A stretch of DNA of 64,000 nt from Muribaculaceae bacterium (GTDB lineage: Bacteria > Bacteroidota > Bacteroidia > Bacteroidales > Muribaculaceae), in the NCBI GenBank assembly GCA_023664185.1, contig JAMPGA010000001.1:210405-274404 (forward strand). The letters run 5' to 3'. The notes under the pieces were generated by a model, which was given only the letters and a program-made list of their open reading frames with translations, ran no database searches and was not told where the DNA came from. The translations under genes and the position numbers were made by a program. Below, one piece after another: positions 8,283 through 17,319 of this stretch (positions within the stretch are counted from its first letter, which is position 1; each line of letters starts with the position of its first letter).

Positions 8283-8290
8283 TAACTTTG
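8283..8290 (+). promoter_or_regulatory. -7 element of cbiHC-cbiET-cbiGF-cbiP-cobD-cbiB operon
   Basis: TAACTTTG is a perfect -7 match 33 bp upstream of the cbiHC ATG. No convincing -33 element precedes it; that region is the other promoter's -7 side. The leader is too short to hold a cobalamin riboswitch. Confidence 0.7.
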
Positions 8291-8322
8291 TAACCCTCAA
8301 ACATAATCTTATCACCACACCC

Positions 8323-9720
8323 ATGGGTATAACCGTTGTAGGCATAGGGCCGGGCTCGGCCTCGCAGATGACCGCCGCTGCCGTCGAGGCTCTGAGCCGG
8401 GCCGACGCCGTGGTCGGATACAAATACTACCTTCCCTACGTAGAACCTCTACTCAAACCCGGCACCGAGATTATCGGCTCGGCCATGAAGCAGGAACGCG
8501 AACGCGTAGAGGCCGCCTTTGAGGCTGCCATGCGCGGACTGGAGGTGTGTATCGTCTCATCGGGCGACGCCGGCATCTACGGTATGGCTCCGCTGGTGAT
8601 GGAGATGCGAGCCGAGCGGCACATAGATATCGACGTCACAGTAATACCCGGCGTCAGTGCATTCCAGACCGCCGCATCACTGCTGGGATCTCCCATCAGC
8701 CACGATTTCTGCGCCATATCTCTGAGCGACCTTATGACCCCCTGGTCCGTGATAGAGCGCCGCATTCTGGGCGCCGCCGGGGCCGACTTCGTAACAGCCG
8801 TCTACAACCCCATATCCACCAAGCGCTACTGGCAGCTGCCGCGACTGGTGGAGATATTCCTGCAACACCGCTCCCCCGACACCCCGGTGGGATGTGTGCG
8901 CCAGGCCGGACGCGACGGCCAGAAAGTCTGGACCACCACACTCTCATCCCTCAACCCCGTCGATATCGACATGTTCACTGTAATCATAATAGGCAACTCG
9001 CAGACCTATGTGGACAACGGCGTCATGATCACCCCACGCGGATATTACGGCCCCACACACAACGAGGAGATTAACATAGGGCAGCAGATCATGATAAAAA
9101 GCTTCCGCACCATAGAGAGCGAGATGCGTCACCCCGACATCCCTCTCGATCTGAAATGGGCCATGCTCCATGCCATACACACCACCGCCGACTTCGACAT
9201 GGAGAATATCGTCAAGGCTGACCCCGACGCGCTGCTGAAGATCTACACCACACTCTCATCCGGCGCCGAGCGCGTCATAGTCACTGACGTCACCATGGCC
9301 GCATCCGGCATACGCAAGGGTGCCCTGGAGCGCCTCAGCCTTGAGGTGAAATGCTACCTCAACCATCCCGACACAGCCGAAATGGCCCGGCGTCTGGGCA
9401 TAACCCGCACCCAGGCAGGCATACGCCTGGCGGTTGAGGAACACCCCGGAGCACTCTACGTATTCGGCAATGCTCCCACCGCCCTTCAGGAGCTCTGCTC
9501 ACTCATGCGTTCCGGCAAAGCCAAGCCCTGTGGCATAGTGGCCGCCCCGGTGGGATTTGTACACGTGTGCGAGAGTAAACACGCCGTAAAAACCTTCAGG
9601 GATATACCCAAAATCATAGTCGAAGGGCGCAAAGGTGGCAGCAATCTGGCCGCCACTCTGGTCAACGCCATCCTCTGCCGCCCCGACGCCCAACAGCTAA
9701 AGCCCGGCAGAGATGTGTAG
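8323..9720 (+). CDS. cbiHC: Precorrin-3B C17-methyltransferase / precorrin-8X methylmutase fusion (CbiH-CbiC)
   Basis: Residues 1-245 form a SAM-dependent tetrapyrrole methylase of the CbiH/CobJ type: GITVVGIGPG at the N terminus, SSGDAGIYGMA and VIPGVSAFQ in the middle. Residues 250-465 are the CbiC/CobH methylmutase that moves the C11 methyl to C12: IHTTADFD with its conserved His, GNAPTAL, and PVGFVH. One protein therefore covers ring contraction and the later methyl migration. The ATG at 8323 starts exactly at the methylase motif; the longer in-frame reading is upstream non-coding. It opens the plus-strand cobalamin operon and overlaps the next gene by 8 nt. CobJ and CbiH cannot be separated by sequence alone, but CbiD and CbiG nearby favour CbiH. 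Confidence 0.93.
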   Translation: MGITVVGIGPGSASQMTAAAVEALSRADAVVGYKYYLPYVEPLLKPGTEIIGSAMKQERERVEAAFEAAMRGLEVCIVSSGDAGIYGMAPLVMEMRAERHIDIDVTVIPGVSAFQTAASLLGSPISHDFCAISLSDLMTPWSVIERRILGAAGADFVTAVYNPISTKRYWQLPRLVEIFLQHRSPDTPVGCVRQAGRDGQKVWTTTLSSLNPVDIDMFTVIIIGNSQTYVDNGVMITPRGYYGPTHNEEINIGQQIMIKSFRTIESEMRHPDIPLDLKWAMLHAIHTTADFDMENIVKADPDALLKIYTTLSSGAERVIVTDVTMAASGIRKGALERLSLEVKCYLNHPDTAEMARRLGITRTQAGIRLAVEEHPGALYVFGNAPTALQELCSLMRSGKAKPCGIVAAPVGFVHVCESKHAVKTFRDIPKIIVEGRKGGSNLAATLVNAILCRPDAQQLKPGRDV

Positions 9721-10909
9721 GTTTACAGTAATCGGCATAACCGACAGCGGCGAGATCAGCTTCGACCAATCGCTCCTCCGGGGCGCCGCGGCCTATTCAG
9801 GAGGGCGACGCCATCATGCCATAGTGTCGCGGGTGATCCCTCCCGATGTACGGTGGATAGACATCACAGCCCCTCTGGCCGACGTGTTTGACGCCTATCG
9901 CAGCCTCAAAGGCAACATCGTGGTATTTGCCTCGGGCGACCCTCTGTTCTACGGCTTCGCATCCACGCTGAAGCGCGAATTTCCCGACGCTGAGATACGC
10001 GTCTATCCCACTTTCAACTCCATGCAGATGCTGGCCCACAGGCTCACGCTCCCCTACCAGGCCATGCGTGCAGTCTCGCTCACTGGCCGCCCCTGGCGCG
10101 AACTTGACAATGCACTGATCAGGCAGGAGGCTCTTATCGGTGTCCTTACCGACCGCACCCACACCCCTGCCTCCATCGCAGCCCACATGATTGAATATGG
10201 TTACACCAACTACACCATGAGCGTGGGCGAAAACCTGGGCAACCGTGAGCTCGAACAGGTCACCACACTCTCCCTTGCCGAAGCCACCTCCCGCCAATGG
10301 CAGATGCCCAACTGCGTCATTCTCCGGAAAACCGCCGACCGCCAGCGCTACCTGGGCATACCCGAGCAACTGTTCACACACCTCGACGGGCGCACCGGCA
10401 TGATCACCAAAGCCCCCATCAGACTTATATCCCTATCCATGCTCGATCTGACCGCCGCCACTGAGATGTGGGACGTAGGATTCTGCACCGGCTCGGTATC
10501 CATAGAGGCCAGGCTGCTCTTTCCCGATGTCGATATCACAGCCTTTGAGCGCCGCCCGGAGTGCCGAGAGATAATGCAGACCAACTCACACCGCTTCGGA
10601 GCCCCAGGCATCAACACCGTCATAGCCGACTTTATGGATCTCGATCTAACGGCCTATCCCCGACCCGACGCCATATTTATCGGTGGCCACGGAGGACGCC
10701 TCCCCGAAATGATCCACCGCCTGGCTCCTCTCCTGCCCCCGGATGGCTGCATCGTGTTCAACTCCGTCAGCCCCTGCAGCTCAGAGATGTTTGTGGAGGC
10801 CGTGGCAAATGAGGGCCTTACCCTACAGGCATCACACAACATCACGCTCGACAATCACAATCCCATAACGATTTTCAAAGCCATAAAATGTCCGCAGACA
10901 ATATCATAA
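9713..10909 (+). CDS. cbiET: Precorrin-6Y / cobalt-precorrin-7 C5,C15-methyltransferase, decarboxylating (CbiE-CbiT, CobL)
   Basis: This is the CobL-type fusion. Residues 1-200 are CbiE, a C5 methylase with FASGDPLFYG and VYPTFNSMQ; residues 205-398 are CbiT, which methylates C15 and decarboxylates the C12 acetate. CbiT motif I reads WDVGFCTGSVSIEA near residue 252, with Cys in place of the usual second Gly. The FIGGHGG motif of CbiT is present. The start is the ATG at 9713, overlapping the cbiHC stop by 8 nt, and the gene's end overlaps cbiGF by 22 nt, so translation is coupled on both sides. Length is typical of CobL. Confidence 0.93.
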   Translation: MCRFTVIGITDSGEISFDQSLLRGAAAYSGGRRHHAIVSRVIPPDVRWIDITAPLADVFDAYRSLKGNIVVFASGDPLFYGFASTLKREFPDAEIRVYPTFNSMQMLAHRLTLPYQAMRAVSLTGRPWRELDNALIRQEALIGVLTDRTHTPASIAAHMIEYGYTNYTMSVGENLGNRELEQVTTLSLAEATSRQWQMPNCVILRKTADRQRYLGIPEQLFTHLDGRTGMITKAPIRLISLSMLDLTAATEMWDVGFCTGSVSIEARLLFPDVDITAFERRPECREIMQTNSHRFGAPGINTVIADFMDLDLTAYPRPDAIFIGGHGGRLPEMIHRLAPLLPPDGCIVFNSVSPCSSEMFVEAVANEGLTLQASHNITLDNHNPITIFKAIKCPQTIS

Positions 10910-12681
10910 TACATGTCACCGACCATGGAGCAGTCACAGCCCGGCGCATCCTCACCGACCTCTTTGGCCAGGACGCCACCATTGTGCGTCGCACCGCGGT
11001 CGACCCCGACATCCTCCTTAGGGCCAAGAATATAATTTTTGTCGGCGCCATGGGCATATGCGTGCGCACCATCCTCCCCGTCGTGGCCGACAAGCACACC
11101 GACCCTGCCGTGGTCTGCGTGGACAGTTCAGGCCACTACGCCATCCCCGTGCTCTCAGGCCACATTGGGGGAGCCAACGACCTGGCCCGACGCATAGCAG
11201 CCACCCTCGGGGGTGAAGCCGTTGTGACCACCCAGAGCGACACCCTGGATCTGTGGGCGCTCGACACCCTGGCCGCTCAAAACGGCTGGCTCACTGAGGC
11301 AACCCCGGCACAGATGAACAGCGCAGTGTTTAAGTTTGTCGACACTCAGCCCACCGCCCTGCTGCTCGACATCCGCGACGCCGGCACGACACGGCTCGAG
11401 GCCACACTCCCTACCCACGTCACCCTTATAAAAGATATTTCGGAGGCTCAGGGCTATAAACTGCTCATAGCCGTTACCCCCCGCATCTACACAGTCCCCG
11501 CCACGCAGGTGCTCCATTTCCATCCCCGTGTGCTCAACCTCGGGGTGGGCTGCCGCCGCAACTGCGACCCCACGGGTGTGGCCTCCCATATACTCAACGC
11601 CATTACCGACATGAGTCTGAGCCCACTATCGCTCCGGACCATCAACACCATCGACATCAAGAAAGACGAGCCCCTGCTGCAGGCTCTGTCCCGTGCCCTC
11701 CCGGAGTGTGAGGTAAACGTCTATACCGCGGCCGAGCTCTCGGCCATCAGTGTCCCCAACCCGTCGGTTCGCGTCACCGAGGCCACAGGCTCCCCATCGG
11801 TGGCAGAAGCCTCGGCTATATGTGCCTCCCAGGGGGGCCCGCTGCTGGTGGAGAAACAGAAATGCCGCCTCAACGAGGGTGCCGATTTCACATTTGCCGT
11901 GGCTCTGGATCTCGACAAAACCACCGGCGGACATATCGAAATCGTCGGCGCCGGCCCCGGCGACCCAGATCTAATATCCGTGAAGGGGCGTCGGTTCCTC
12001 GAGCAGGCCGACCTCATCCTCTATGCCGGAAGCCTTGTGCCGCGCGCTCTCACTGCCTGCGCCAAGCCCGGCTGCACAGTGCAGTCGTCGGCCGGAATGA
12101 ATCTTGAGGAGCAGTTTGAGCTGATGAAGCAGTTCTACGACCGCGGCTGCCTGGTGGTGCGCCTCCACACCGGCGACCCCTGCATCTACGGAGCCATCCA
12201 GGAGCAAATGGCCTTCTTCGACCGCCATGGCATGAGCTATCACATCACCCCCGGCATATCATCGTTCCAGGCCGCAGCCGCCGAGCTGCGCTCACAGTTC
12301 ACCATCCCCGAAAAGGTGCAGAGCATAATCCTCACCCGTGGCGAGGGGCGCACACCCATGCCTCCGTGCGAAAAGCTGTCGCAGCTGGCCCGCTCGCGCT
12401 CCACTATGTGCATCTATCTGAGCGCCGACATAGTGGAGGATGTGCAGGCTCAGCTGCTCGAACACTATCCCCCCGAGACCCCCGTGGCCGCCTGCTACAA
12501 GCTCACCTGGCCCGAACAGCGCATATATCGTGGACAGCTCTCCCAATTGGCCGAACTGGTGCGTCAGAACCATCTCACACTCACCACACTCCTGGTGGTG
12601 GGCGATGCCATAGACAACCGCCTGGGTCTATCGCGCCTATACGACAAAACCTTCACTCACCTCTTCAGAAAAGGACAATGA
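10888..12681 (+). CDS. cbiGF: Cobalt-precorrin-5A hydrolase / cobalt-precorrin-4 C11-methyltransferase fusion (CbiG-CbiF)
   Basis: Residues 1-340 are CbiG, which opens the delta-lactone and releases acetaldehyde in the anaerobic pathway: FVGAMGICVR, LSGHIGGANDLAR and LGVGCRRNCD are family motifs. Residues 345-597 are CbiF/CobM: IVGAGPGDPDLISVKG, YAGSLVP, HTGDPCIYGA and TPGISSFQAAAA. Substrate order explains the pairing, since CbiF product feeds CbiG. CbiG has no counterpart in the aerobic route, so this gene is the clearest sign of early cobalt insertion. The ATG at 10888 overlaps cbiET by 22 nt and the stop overlaps the cbiP ATG (ATGA). Confidence 0.94.
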   Translation: MSADNIIIHVTDHGAVTARRILTDLFGQDATIVRRTAVDPDILLRAKNIIFVGAMGICVRTILPVVADKHTDPAVVCVDSSGHYAIPVLSGHIGGANDLARRIAATLGGEAVVTTQSDTLDLWALDTLAAQNGWLTEATPAQMNSAVFKFVDTQPTALLLDIRDAGTTRLEATLPTHVTLIKDISEAQGYKLLIAVTPRIYTVPATQVLHFHPRVLNLGVGCRRNCDPTGVASHILNAITDMSLSPLSLRTINTIDIKKDEPLLQALSRALPECEVNVYTAAELSAISVPNPSVRVTEATGSPSVAEASAICASQGGPLLVEKQKCRLNEGADFTFAVALDLDKTTGGHIEIVGAGPGDPDLISVKGRRFLEQADLILYAGSLVPRALTACAKPGCTVQSSAGMNLEEQFELMKQFYDRGCLVVRLHTGDPCIYGAIQEQMAFFDRHGMSYHITPGISSFQAAAAELRSQFTIPEKVQSIILTRGEGRTPMPPCEKLSQLARSRSTMCIYLSADIVEDVQAQLLEHYPPETPVAACYKLTWPEQRIYRGQLSQLAELVRQNHLTLTTLLVVGDAIDNRLGLSRLYDKTFTHLFRKGQ

Positions 12682-14150
12682 AACTCCGACCTATAATGCT
12701 GGGCGGCACTGGAAGCGACGTTGGCAAGAGCCTCCTGGCGGCCGGACTGTGCCGCATATTCAGGCAGGACGGTTTCCACCCGGCTCCCTTCAAGGCTCAA
12801 AACATGGCCTTGAACTCATATGCCACTCCCGACGGTCTTGAGATAGGGCGCGCCCAGGCCGTGCAGGCCGAAGCCGCCGGCATCCCCTGCTCCACCGACA
12901 TGAATCCACTGCTGCTAAAGCCTTCGGGAGCCATGACGTCGCAAGTGGTGCTCAACGGACGTCCGGCAGGAAACAGCAATGCCTATCAATATTTCCGCAA
13001 CGAAGGGCGCGGCGAGCTACGCAAGGCCGTCTGCGATGCTTTCGACCGCCTGGCCGCACTCTACAACCCCATTGTCATGGAGGGGGCCGGAAGCATTGCC
13101 GAGATCAACCTGCGCGACTCCGATATTGTCAACATCCCCATGGCCCGGCATGCCGGCGCGGCGGTGATACTGGTGGCCGACATAGACCGGGGCGGTGTAT
13201 TTGCTTCGGTCTACGGGTCGATAATGCTGCAGACCCCCGAGGACAGGCAGCTTATAAAGGGTATAATAATCAACAAATTTCGCGGCGACATACGTCTCTT
13301 CGAGAAGGGGCGTCAGATGATGGAGCAGATTTGCGGCGTGCCGGTGCTTGGCATTGTGCCCTACGACACCTCCATCCACATTGACGAGGAAGACTCCGTG
13401 GCGCTCGATAAAAAGCCCACTCGCCCAGACGGCGACCCTGACAAGGTGAAGATAGCCGTAATCCGCCTCCCCTTCATCTCCAACTACACCGATTTCGACA
13501 TTCTTGAGCGCCACCCGCAGGTGAGTCTGTATTACGCCACCTCTCCGGCATCGCTCGCCCAGGCAGATGTGGTAATTCTGCCCGGCAGCAAGTCGACCAT
13601 CTCCGACCTCGTCTATCTGCGCCGCGAGGATTTTGACAAGGCTCTGCTCGAGGCGCGCCGACGTGGCGCCACCCTGATGGGCATCTGTGGCGGATATCAG
13701 ATGATGGGCACTCTCGTGGCCGACCCCCACGGGCTGGAAGGCTCCCCCTCGACTGTCGAGGGGCTGGGACTGCTCCCGATATTCACCACCCTGGAGCCTG
13801 GCAAAGTGACACGGCGGGTAGTAGCCACCTTCACCGACAACTCTGAGGCCGGCAATGCCTATGAAATCCACCAGGGACACACGGTGCGCACCGGTGGTGA
13901 GCCTTGCTTCATCCTCGACGACGGCTCGGCCGACGGATGCACCATCGGCCCCGATTGCATGGGTACCTACCTGCACGGTATTCTCGACAATCCCACAGTG
14001 ATGGCCAGGCTCATAGTTCCCCATCTGCACGGACAGGCGCCCGTGCCGTTCGACCCGGCCGCCGAGCGCGACCGAGAGTTCGATCGCCTGGCCGACCTGC
14101 TGCGCCGACATCTGGACATCAACAAACTTTACGAAATAATGTCATGCTGA
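12678..14150 (+). CDS. cbiP: Cobyric acid synthase
   Basis: CbiP (CobQ) amidates the b, d, e and g side chains of adenosylcobyrinate a,c-diamide. The 490-residue protein opens with LGGTGSDVGKSLLAAGL, a P-loop, followed by KAQNMALNSY and EAAGIPCSTDMNP, all diagnostic. The C-terminal class I amidotransferase domain has LPGSKSTISDL, the nucleophile in GICGGYQMMG and YEIHQGHT. The start is the ATG at 12678 that overlaps the cbiGF TGA; a longer reading upstream lies entirely inside cbiGF. It ends by overlapping cobD by 7 nt. Fourth gene of the plus-strand cobalamin operon. Confidence 0.95.
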   Translation: MKLRPIMLGGTGSDVGKSLLAAGLCRIFRQDGFHPAPFKAQNMALNSYATPDGLEIGRAQAVQAEAAGIPCSTDMNPLLLKPSGAMTSQVVLNGRPAGNSNAYQYFRNEGRGELRKAVCDAFDRLAALYNPIVMEGAGSIAEINLRDSDIVNIPMARHAGAAVILVADIDRGGVFASVYGSIMLQTPEDRQLIKGIIINKFRGDIRLFEKGRQMMEQICGVPVLGIVPYDTSIHIDEEDSVALDKKPTRPDGDPDKVKIAVIRLPFISNYTDFDILERHPQVSLYYATSPASLAQADVVILPGSKSTISDLVYLRREDFDKALLEARRRGATLMGICGGYQMMGTLVADPHGLEGSPSTVEGLGLLPIFTTLEPGKVTRRVVATFTDNSEAGNAYEIHQGHTVRTGGEPCFILDDGSADGCTIGPDCMGTYLHGILDNPTVMARLIVPHLHGQAPVPFDPAAERDREFDRLADLLRRHLDINKLYEIMSC

Positions 14151-15136
14151 ACGGCCACGGCGACGATCTCTACCGATATAGCGATATCGACTTCAACTTC
14201 AGTTCAAACATACTGGGGGGAGTGGACCACTCTGCCCTCATGCGCCATCTGGCCGACAGAGGTAGCCTGCTCTCGTCTTATCCCGACCCCGACGCTTCGT
14301 CGCTGGTTCGGCGGCTGGGGCCGGATGGTTGCGTCGAGGTCACAGCCGGTGCCACCGAGGCCATATATCTCCTGGCTCTTGCCCACCGCGGAGCACGCTC
14401 GGCCATCCTCAGCCCCACATTCCGCGAGTATGAGGATGCCTGCCGCATCCATGCCCACACCGTGCGCTACATCAGCTCCATCTCCGAGATATCAGGCGAG
14501 GATATGGTATGGCTGTGCAACCCCAACAATCCCACGGGTCGTGTCACTCCCCACCGCATTCTCGTCGACACCATACGCTCAAATCCGTCTACACTGTTTG
14601 TCATAGACCAGGCCTACGCTCCATACACCCTCATGCCGGTAATCTCCGACTCCGAAGCCATCAGCGCCGGGAATGTGGTGCTTCTCAGCTCGCTCACCAA
14701 GCGCTATTCAGTGCCGGGGCTCAGGATAGGCTATGCCGTGGGCTCTCCCGGCATAATAGAGCGCATCCACGCCATGCGTATGCCCTGGAGCGTCAACGCC
14801 ATTGCTCTTGAGGCCGCCCATTGGCTGCTCAACCATTCCGACAGCTACACCATCGATGCCGACGGCCTCCACGCCCAGGCTCAGGAACTCGCTGCAAAGC
14901 TGCGCCTCGCAGGAGTGGAGGTTCAGCACACCGATTGCAATTTCATTCTGTGCCGCCTGCCGGGCGCTCTCTCAGCTTCGAGCATGAAGGAGTGGCTGGC
15001 CATACGACACAAAACATTGATACGCGACGCCTCTAATTTCCGCGGCCTCACCCAGGCTCATTTTCGTGTGGCGGCGCAAACCCCTGCCCAAAACTCTCGG
15101 CTCGCCGAAGCCATAGCCGAATTTCTACACTTATGA
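14144..15136 (+). CDS. cobD: Threonine-phosphate decarboxylase
   Basis: CobD makes (R)-1-amino-2-propanol phosphate, the linker attached to cobyric acid by CbiB, whose gene follows. It is a fold-type I PLP enzyme of 330 residues: FNFSSNILG at the N terminus (the family's N-P/N-I-L region), WLCNPNNPTGRV, and LLSSLTKRYSVPGLRIGY in which Lys186 should hold PLP. The histidinol-phosphate aminotransferase family is close in sequence, but the cobalamin context and adjacent cbiB decide the call. The ATG at 14144 overlaps cbiP by 7 nt; the stop overlaps the cbiB ATG in ATGA. Confidence 0.88.
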   Translation: MLNGHGDDLYRYSDIDFNFSSNILGGVDHSALMRHLADRGSLLSSYPDPDASSLVRRLGPDGCVEVTAGATEAIYLLALAHRGARSAILSPTFREYEDACRIHAHTVRYISSISEISGEDMVWLCNPNNPTGRVTPHRILVDTIRSNPSTLFVIDQAYAPYTLMPVISDSEAISAGNVVLLSSLTKRYSVPGLRIGYAVGSPGIIERIHAMRMPWSVNAIALEAAHWLLNHSDSYTIDADGLHAQAQELAAKLRLAGVEVQHTDCNFILCRLPGALSASSMKEWLAIRHKTLIRDASNFRGLTQAHFRVAAQTPAQNSRLAEAIAEFLHL

Positions 15137-16065
15137 CACAGCATTTTCTCAATGCCACGCTCCCGCTGCTTGTAGGCTGGGCTCTGGACCGCATCTTTGC
15201 CGATCCACCCTCGCTGCCTCACCCCGTGGTGTGGATGGGCAAAGCCATAGGCTGGTGTGAACACACGCTCAACAATCCGCCCCACCAGGTGGAGAAGGGA
15301 GCTGTCACAGCTGTGGGGCTCATCACCGCCACATATATAATTGTCGTGATGCTGCTCAGAGTGCTGTCGGTGATACCGCCGCTGCAGATTCTGGTGATGA
15401 CTCTACTGGTATTCTATTGTCTGGCAGGCACCACGCTGGCACGCGAAGTCAGGATGGTGTTTGAGGCTGCCGACCGCTCGCTCGACGAGGGACGGCGCCA
15501 GGTGAGCCGCATTGTGGGGCGCGACACTGCCCGACTCACCGACCACGAGGTGCGCACTGCAGCCCTCGAGACCCTAGCCGAAAATCTCTCTGACGGTGTC
15601 ATAGCACCCCTGTTCTACTATATGCTCCTCGGAGTCCCCGGCATGATGGCCTACAAGATGGTCAATACCCTCGACTCCATGATAGCTTATCACTCAGACC
15701 GCTACCTGCTGTTCGGGCGCTGGGCTGCCCGCATCGACGACATTACCAACTATATTCCCGCCCGGCTCACAGCCATGCTCATGCTCCTGGCCGCCGGCCG
15801 CCCCGGGCTTTGGAGCTTTGTGCGCACCTACGGCCCCCGCCATGCCAGCCCTAACTCCGGCTGGCCCGAAGCCGCCCTGGCCGGTATCTTAAACTGCCGC
15901 TTCGGAGGTCCACATGACTATTTCGGACAGAAATTCGACAAACCCTTTATCGGCACCAATCCGCGCACCTTCACTTCGGCCGACATGCACCTGGCTATCA
16001 GCATAAACCTCCGCGCCGAAATAATAATGTTGGTTTTGGTAGTGGTGGTGACCCTTTTCTGTTAA
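15133..16065 (+). CDS. cbiB: Adenosylcobinamide-phosphate synthase
   Basis: CbiB joins aminopropanol phosphate from CobD to adenosylcobyric acid. It is an inner-membrane protein of 310 residues. The N-terminal GWALDRIFADPPSLPHPVVWMG and the later ETLAENLSDGVIAPLFYY, MVNTLDSMIAYHSDRY and NYIPARLTA blocks are family signatures. Four to five hydrophobic segments are visible, including LLRVLSVIPPLQILVMTLLV and a C-terminal hydrophobic tail. It is the last gene of the plus-strand cobalamin operon; no clear hairpin terminator follows. The lower-loop genes (cobU, cobT, cobS) and cbiL are not in the window. Confidence 0.93.
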   Translation: MTQHFLNATLPLLVGWALDRIFADPPSLPHPVVWMGKAIGWCEHTLNNPPHQVEKGAVTAVGLITATYIIVVMLLRVLSVIPPLQILVMTLLVFYCLAGTTLAREVRMVFEAADRSLDEGRRQVSRIVGRDTARLTDHEVRTAALETLAENLSDGVIAPLFYYMLLGVPGMMAYKMVNTLDSMIAYHSDRYLLFGRWAARIDDITNYIPARLTAMLMLLAAGRPGLWSFVRTYGPRHASPNSGWPEAALAGILNCRFGGPHDYFGQKFDKPFIGTNPRTFTSADMHLAISINLRAEIIMLVLVVVVTLFC

Positions 16066-16124
16066 ACATCGTTAACAAAAAACATATTCTGTAATATATT
16101 TGTCGGAGATTTGTAACTAAGTTG

Positions 16125-16132
16125 TAACTTTG
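16125..16132 (+). promoter_or_regulatory. -7 element of the M28 peptidase gene
   Basis: TAACTTTG with TTTG at 16099-16102 (22 bp upstream) fits the Bacteroidetes consensus. The predicted leader to the ATG at 16166 is about 28 nt. Confidence 0.65.
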
Positions 16133-16165
16133 CGCTACGTAACTACACCTTATGAAAATCTCGGC

Positions 16166-17176
16166 ATGAAACATACCACCTTGATAGCCTCACTGACCAT
16201 CTCGGTCACACTCCTTCTGGCATCAGCCTGCAAGGCCCGCACTGCGTCGGCCACCGACAACACTTCAGATGAGGCGCTCGAGGTAGACACCACCGTAATG
16301 AAATTTGATGCCGACAGCGCCTATGAGTATATCGACACTCAGGTAGCCTTCGGTCCGCGAGTATCGGGCACCGAGGCCAACAAACTCTGCGGCGAATATC
16401 TCATATCGGAGCTCACACGCCACAACGCACAGAACGTCAGGATACAGACCGGCGATGTCACCGCCTATAACGGCGACCTCCTCCCCATCACCAATATCAT
16501 GGGCTCATACCGCCCGGAGCTCTCACGCCGCATACTCCTTGTGGCCCACTACGACACACGCCCCTGGGCCGATGCCGACCAAGTGGATGCCAACCGCCTA
16601 AAGCCGGTGCCCGGTGCCAACGACGGCGCCAGCGGTGTGGGTGTGATTCTCGAGCTGGCTCGCATCATGGGCAAACACCAGCCCCCTGTCGGGGTTGACA
16701 TACTCTTTGTCGACGCCGAGGACTACGGCCAGTCGGAGGGATTCTCAAACCACGACGAATCATGGGCGCTCGGCACACAGCATTGGGTGAGAAACATGCC
16801 CTATCACCCCGACTCACTCCCGGCCTACGGTGTGCTCCTCGACATGGTGGGCGGCATGGACGCCAAATTCCATCGCGAATACTTCTCCGACAAAAACGCC
16901 CCCGGAGTGGTCGACAAAGTCTGGAGCATAGCCTCGCGCTCGGGCTACGGTGCAAAATTTGTCAACATCGAGGGTGGCGCCGTCGTCGACGACCACGTAT
17001 TCCTCAACCGCGCCGGCATACCTACAATCGACATTATCGAGTCAAACAACACCGTCACCCGATCGTTCAATCCCACCTGGCACACACTCAACGACGACAT
17101 GGACCATATCGACCGAAATTCGCTCAAAGCCGTGGGTCAAACCGTCACAAACCTCATATACTCGGAAAAACCCTGA
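16166..17176 (+). CDS. M28-family zinc peptidase / glutaminyl cyclase-like lipoprotein
   Basis: This is a 336-residue exported zinc enzyme of the M28 clan. An N-terminal hydrophobic segment ends in SAC with Cys22 as the likely lipidation site. The zinc-site motifs are VAHYDTRPWADAD, GANDGASGVGVILELAR and FVDAEDYGQSEGF, followed by DDHVFLNRAGIPTIDII, which carries the last His/Asp region. The overall pattern is closest to the Bacteroidetes M28 members annotated as glutaminyl-peptide cyclotransferases, whose role is N-terminal pyroglutamate formation; a plain aminopeptidase cannot be excluded. The ATG at 16166 is chosen because it begins the signal peptide. Monocistronic, with its own promoter. 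Confidence 0.82.
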   Translation: MKHTTLIASLTISVTLLLASACKARTASATDNTSDEALEVDTTVMKFDADSAYEYIDTQVAFGPRVSGTEANKLCGEYLISELTRHNAQNVRIQTGDVTAYNGDLLPITNIMGSYRPELSRRILLVAHYDTRPWADADQVDANRLKPVPGANDGASGVGVILELARIMGKHQPPVGVDILFVDAEDYGQSEGFSNHDESWALGTQHWVRNMPYHPDSLPAYGVLLDMVGGMDAKFHREYFSDKNAPGVVDKVWSIASRSGYGAKFVNIEGGAVVDDHVFLNRAGIPTIDIIESNNTVTRSFNPTWHTLNDDMDHIDRNSLKAVGQTVTNLIYSEKP

Positions 17177-17249
17177 CCAAAACACCGCTTTTTTTGACTA
17201 ATTTCACACAATCCTGCGCGTGGATTTTTGTTTTAAGATGAAAATGTTG

Positions 17250-17257
17250 TAACTTTG
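17250..17257 (+). promoter_or_regulatory. -7 element of the PpiD/SurA-like gene
   Basis: TAACTTTG with a TTTTTG ending at 17230, 19 bp upstream, is a full -33/-7 pair. The leader is about 58 nt. Confidence 0.7.
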
Positions 17258-17319
17258 TGCGTTAAATTGCATTGGCAATAAACCTTAGCTAATAAAACAA
17301 AAATCATCTAAACATAAGA

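Noticed and set aside
8229..8322. Cobalamin riboswitch upstream of the cobalamin operons
   Set aside because: The 94-bp divergent region is too short and lacks the B12-box consensus; none was found upstream of other genes in the window either.
8229..8423. Extended N terminus of cbiA through the divergent promoter
   Set aside because: The family begins at MKAFLIAAP (8228) and the extension crosses both -7 elements.
12366..12677. Extended N terminus of cbiP within cbiGF
   Set aside because: It lies wholly in a conserved gene; ATG at 12678 overlaps the previous stop in ATGA and begins the P-loop region.
13017..14111. Minus-strand open reading frame inside cbiP (364 codons)
   Set aside because: Antisense shadow of cobyric acid synthase; composition-driven and with no family resemblance.
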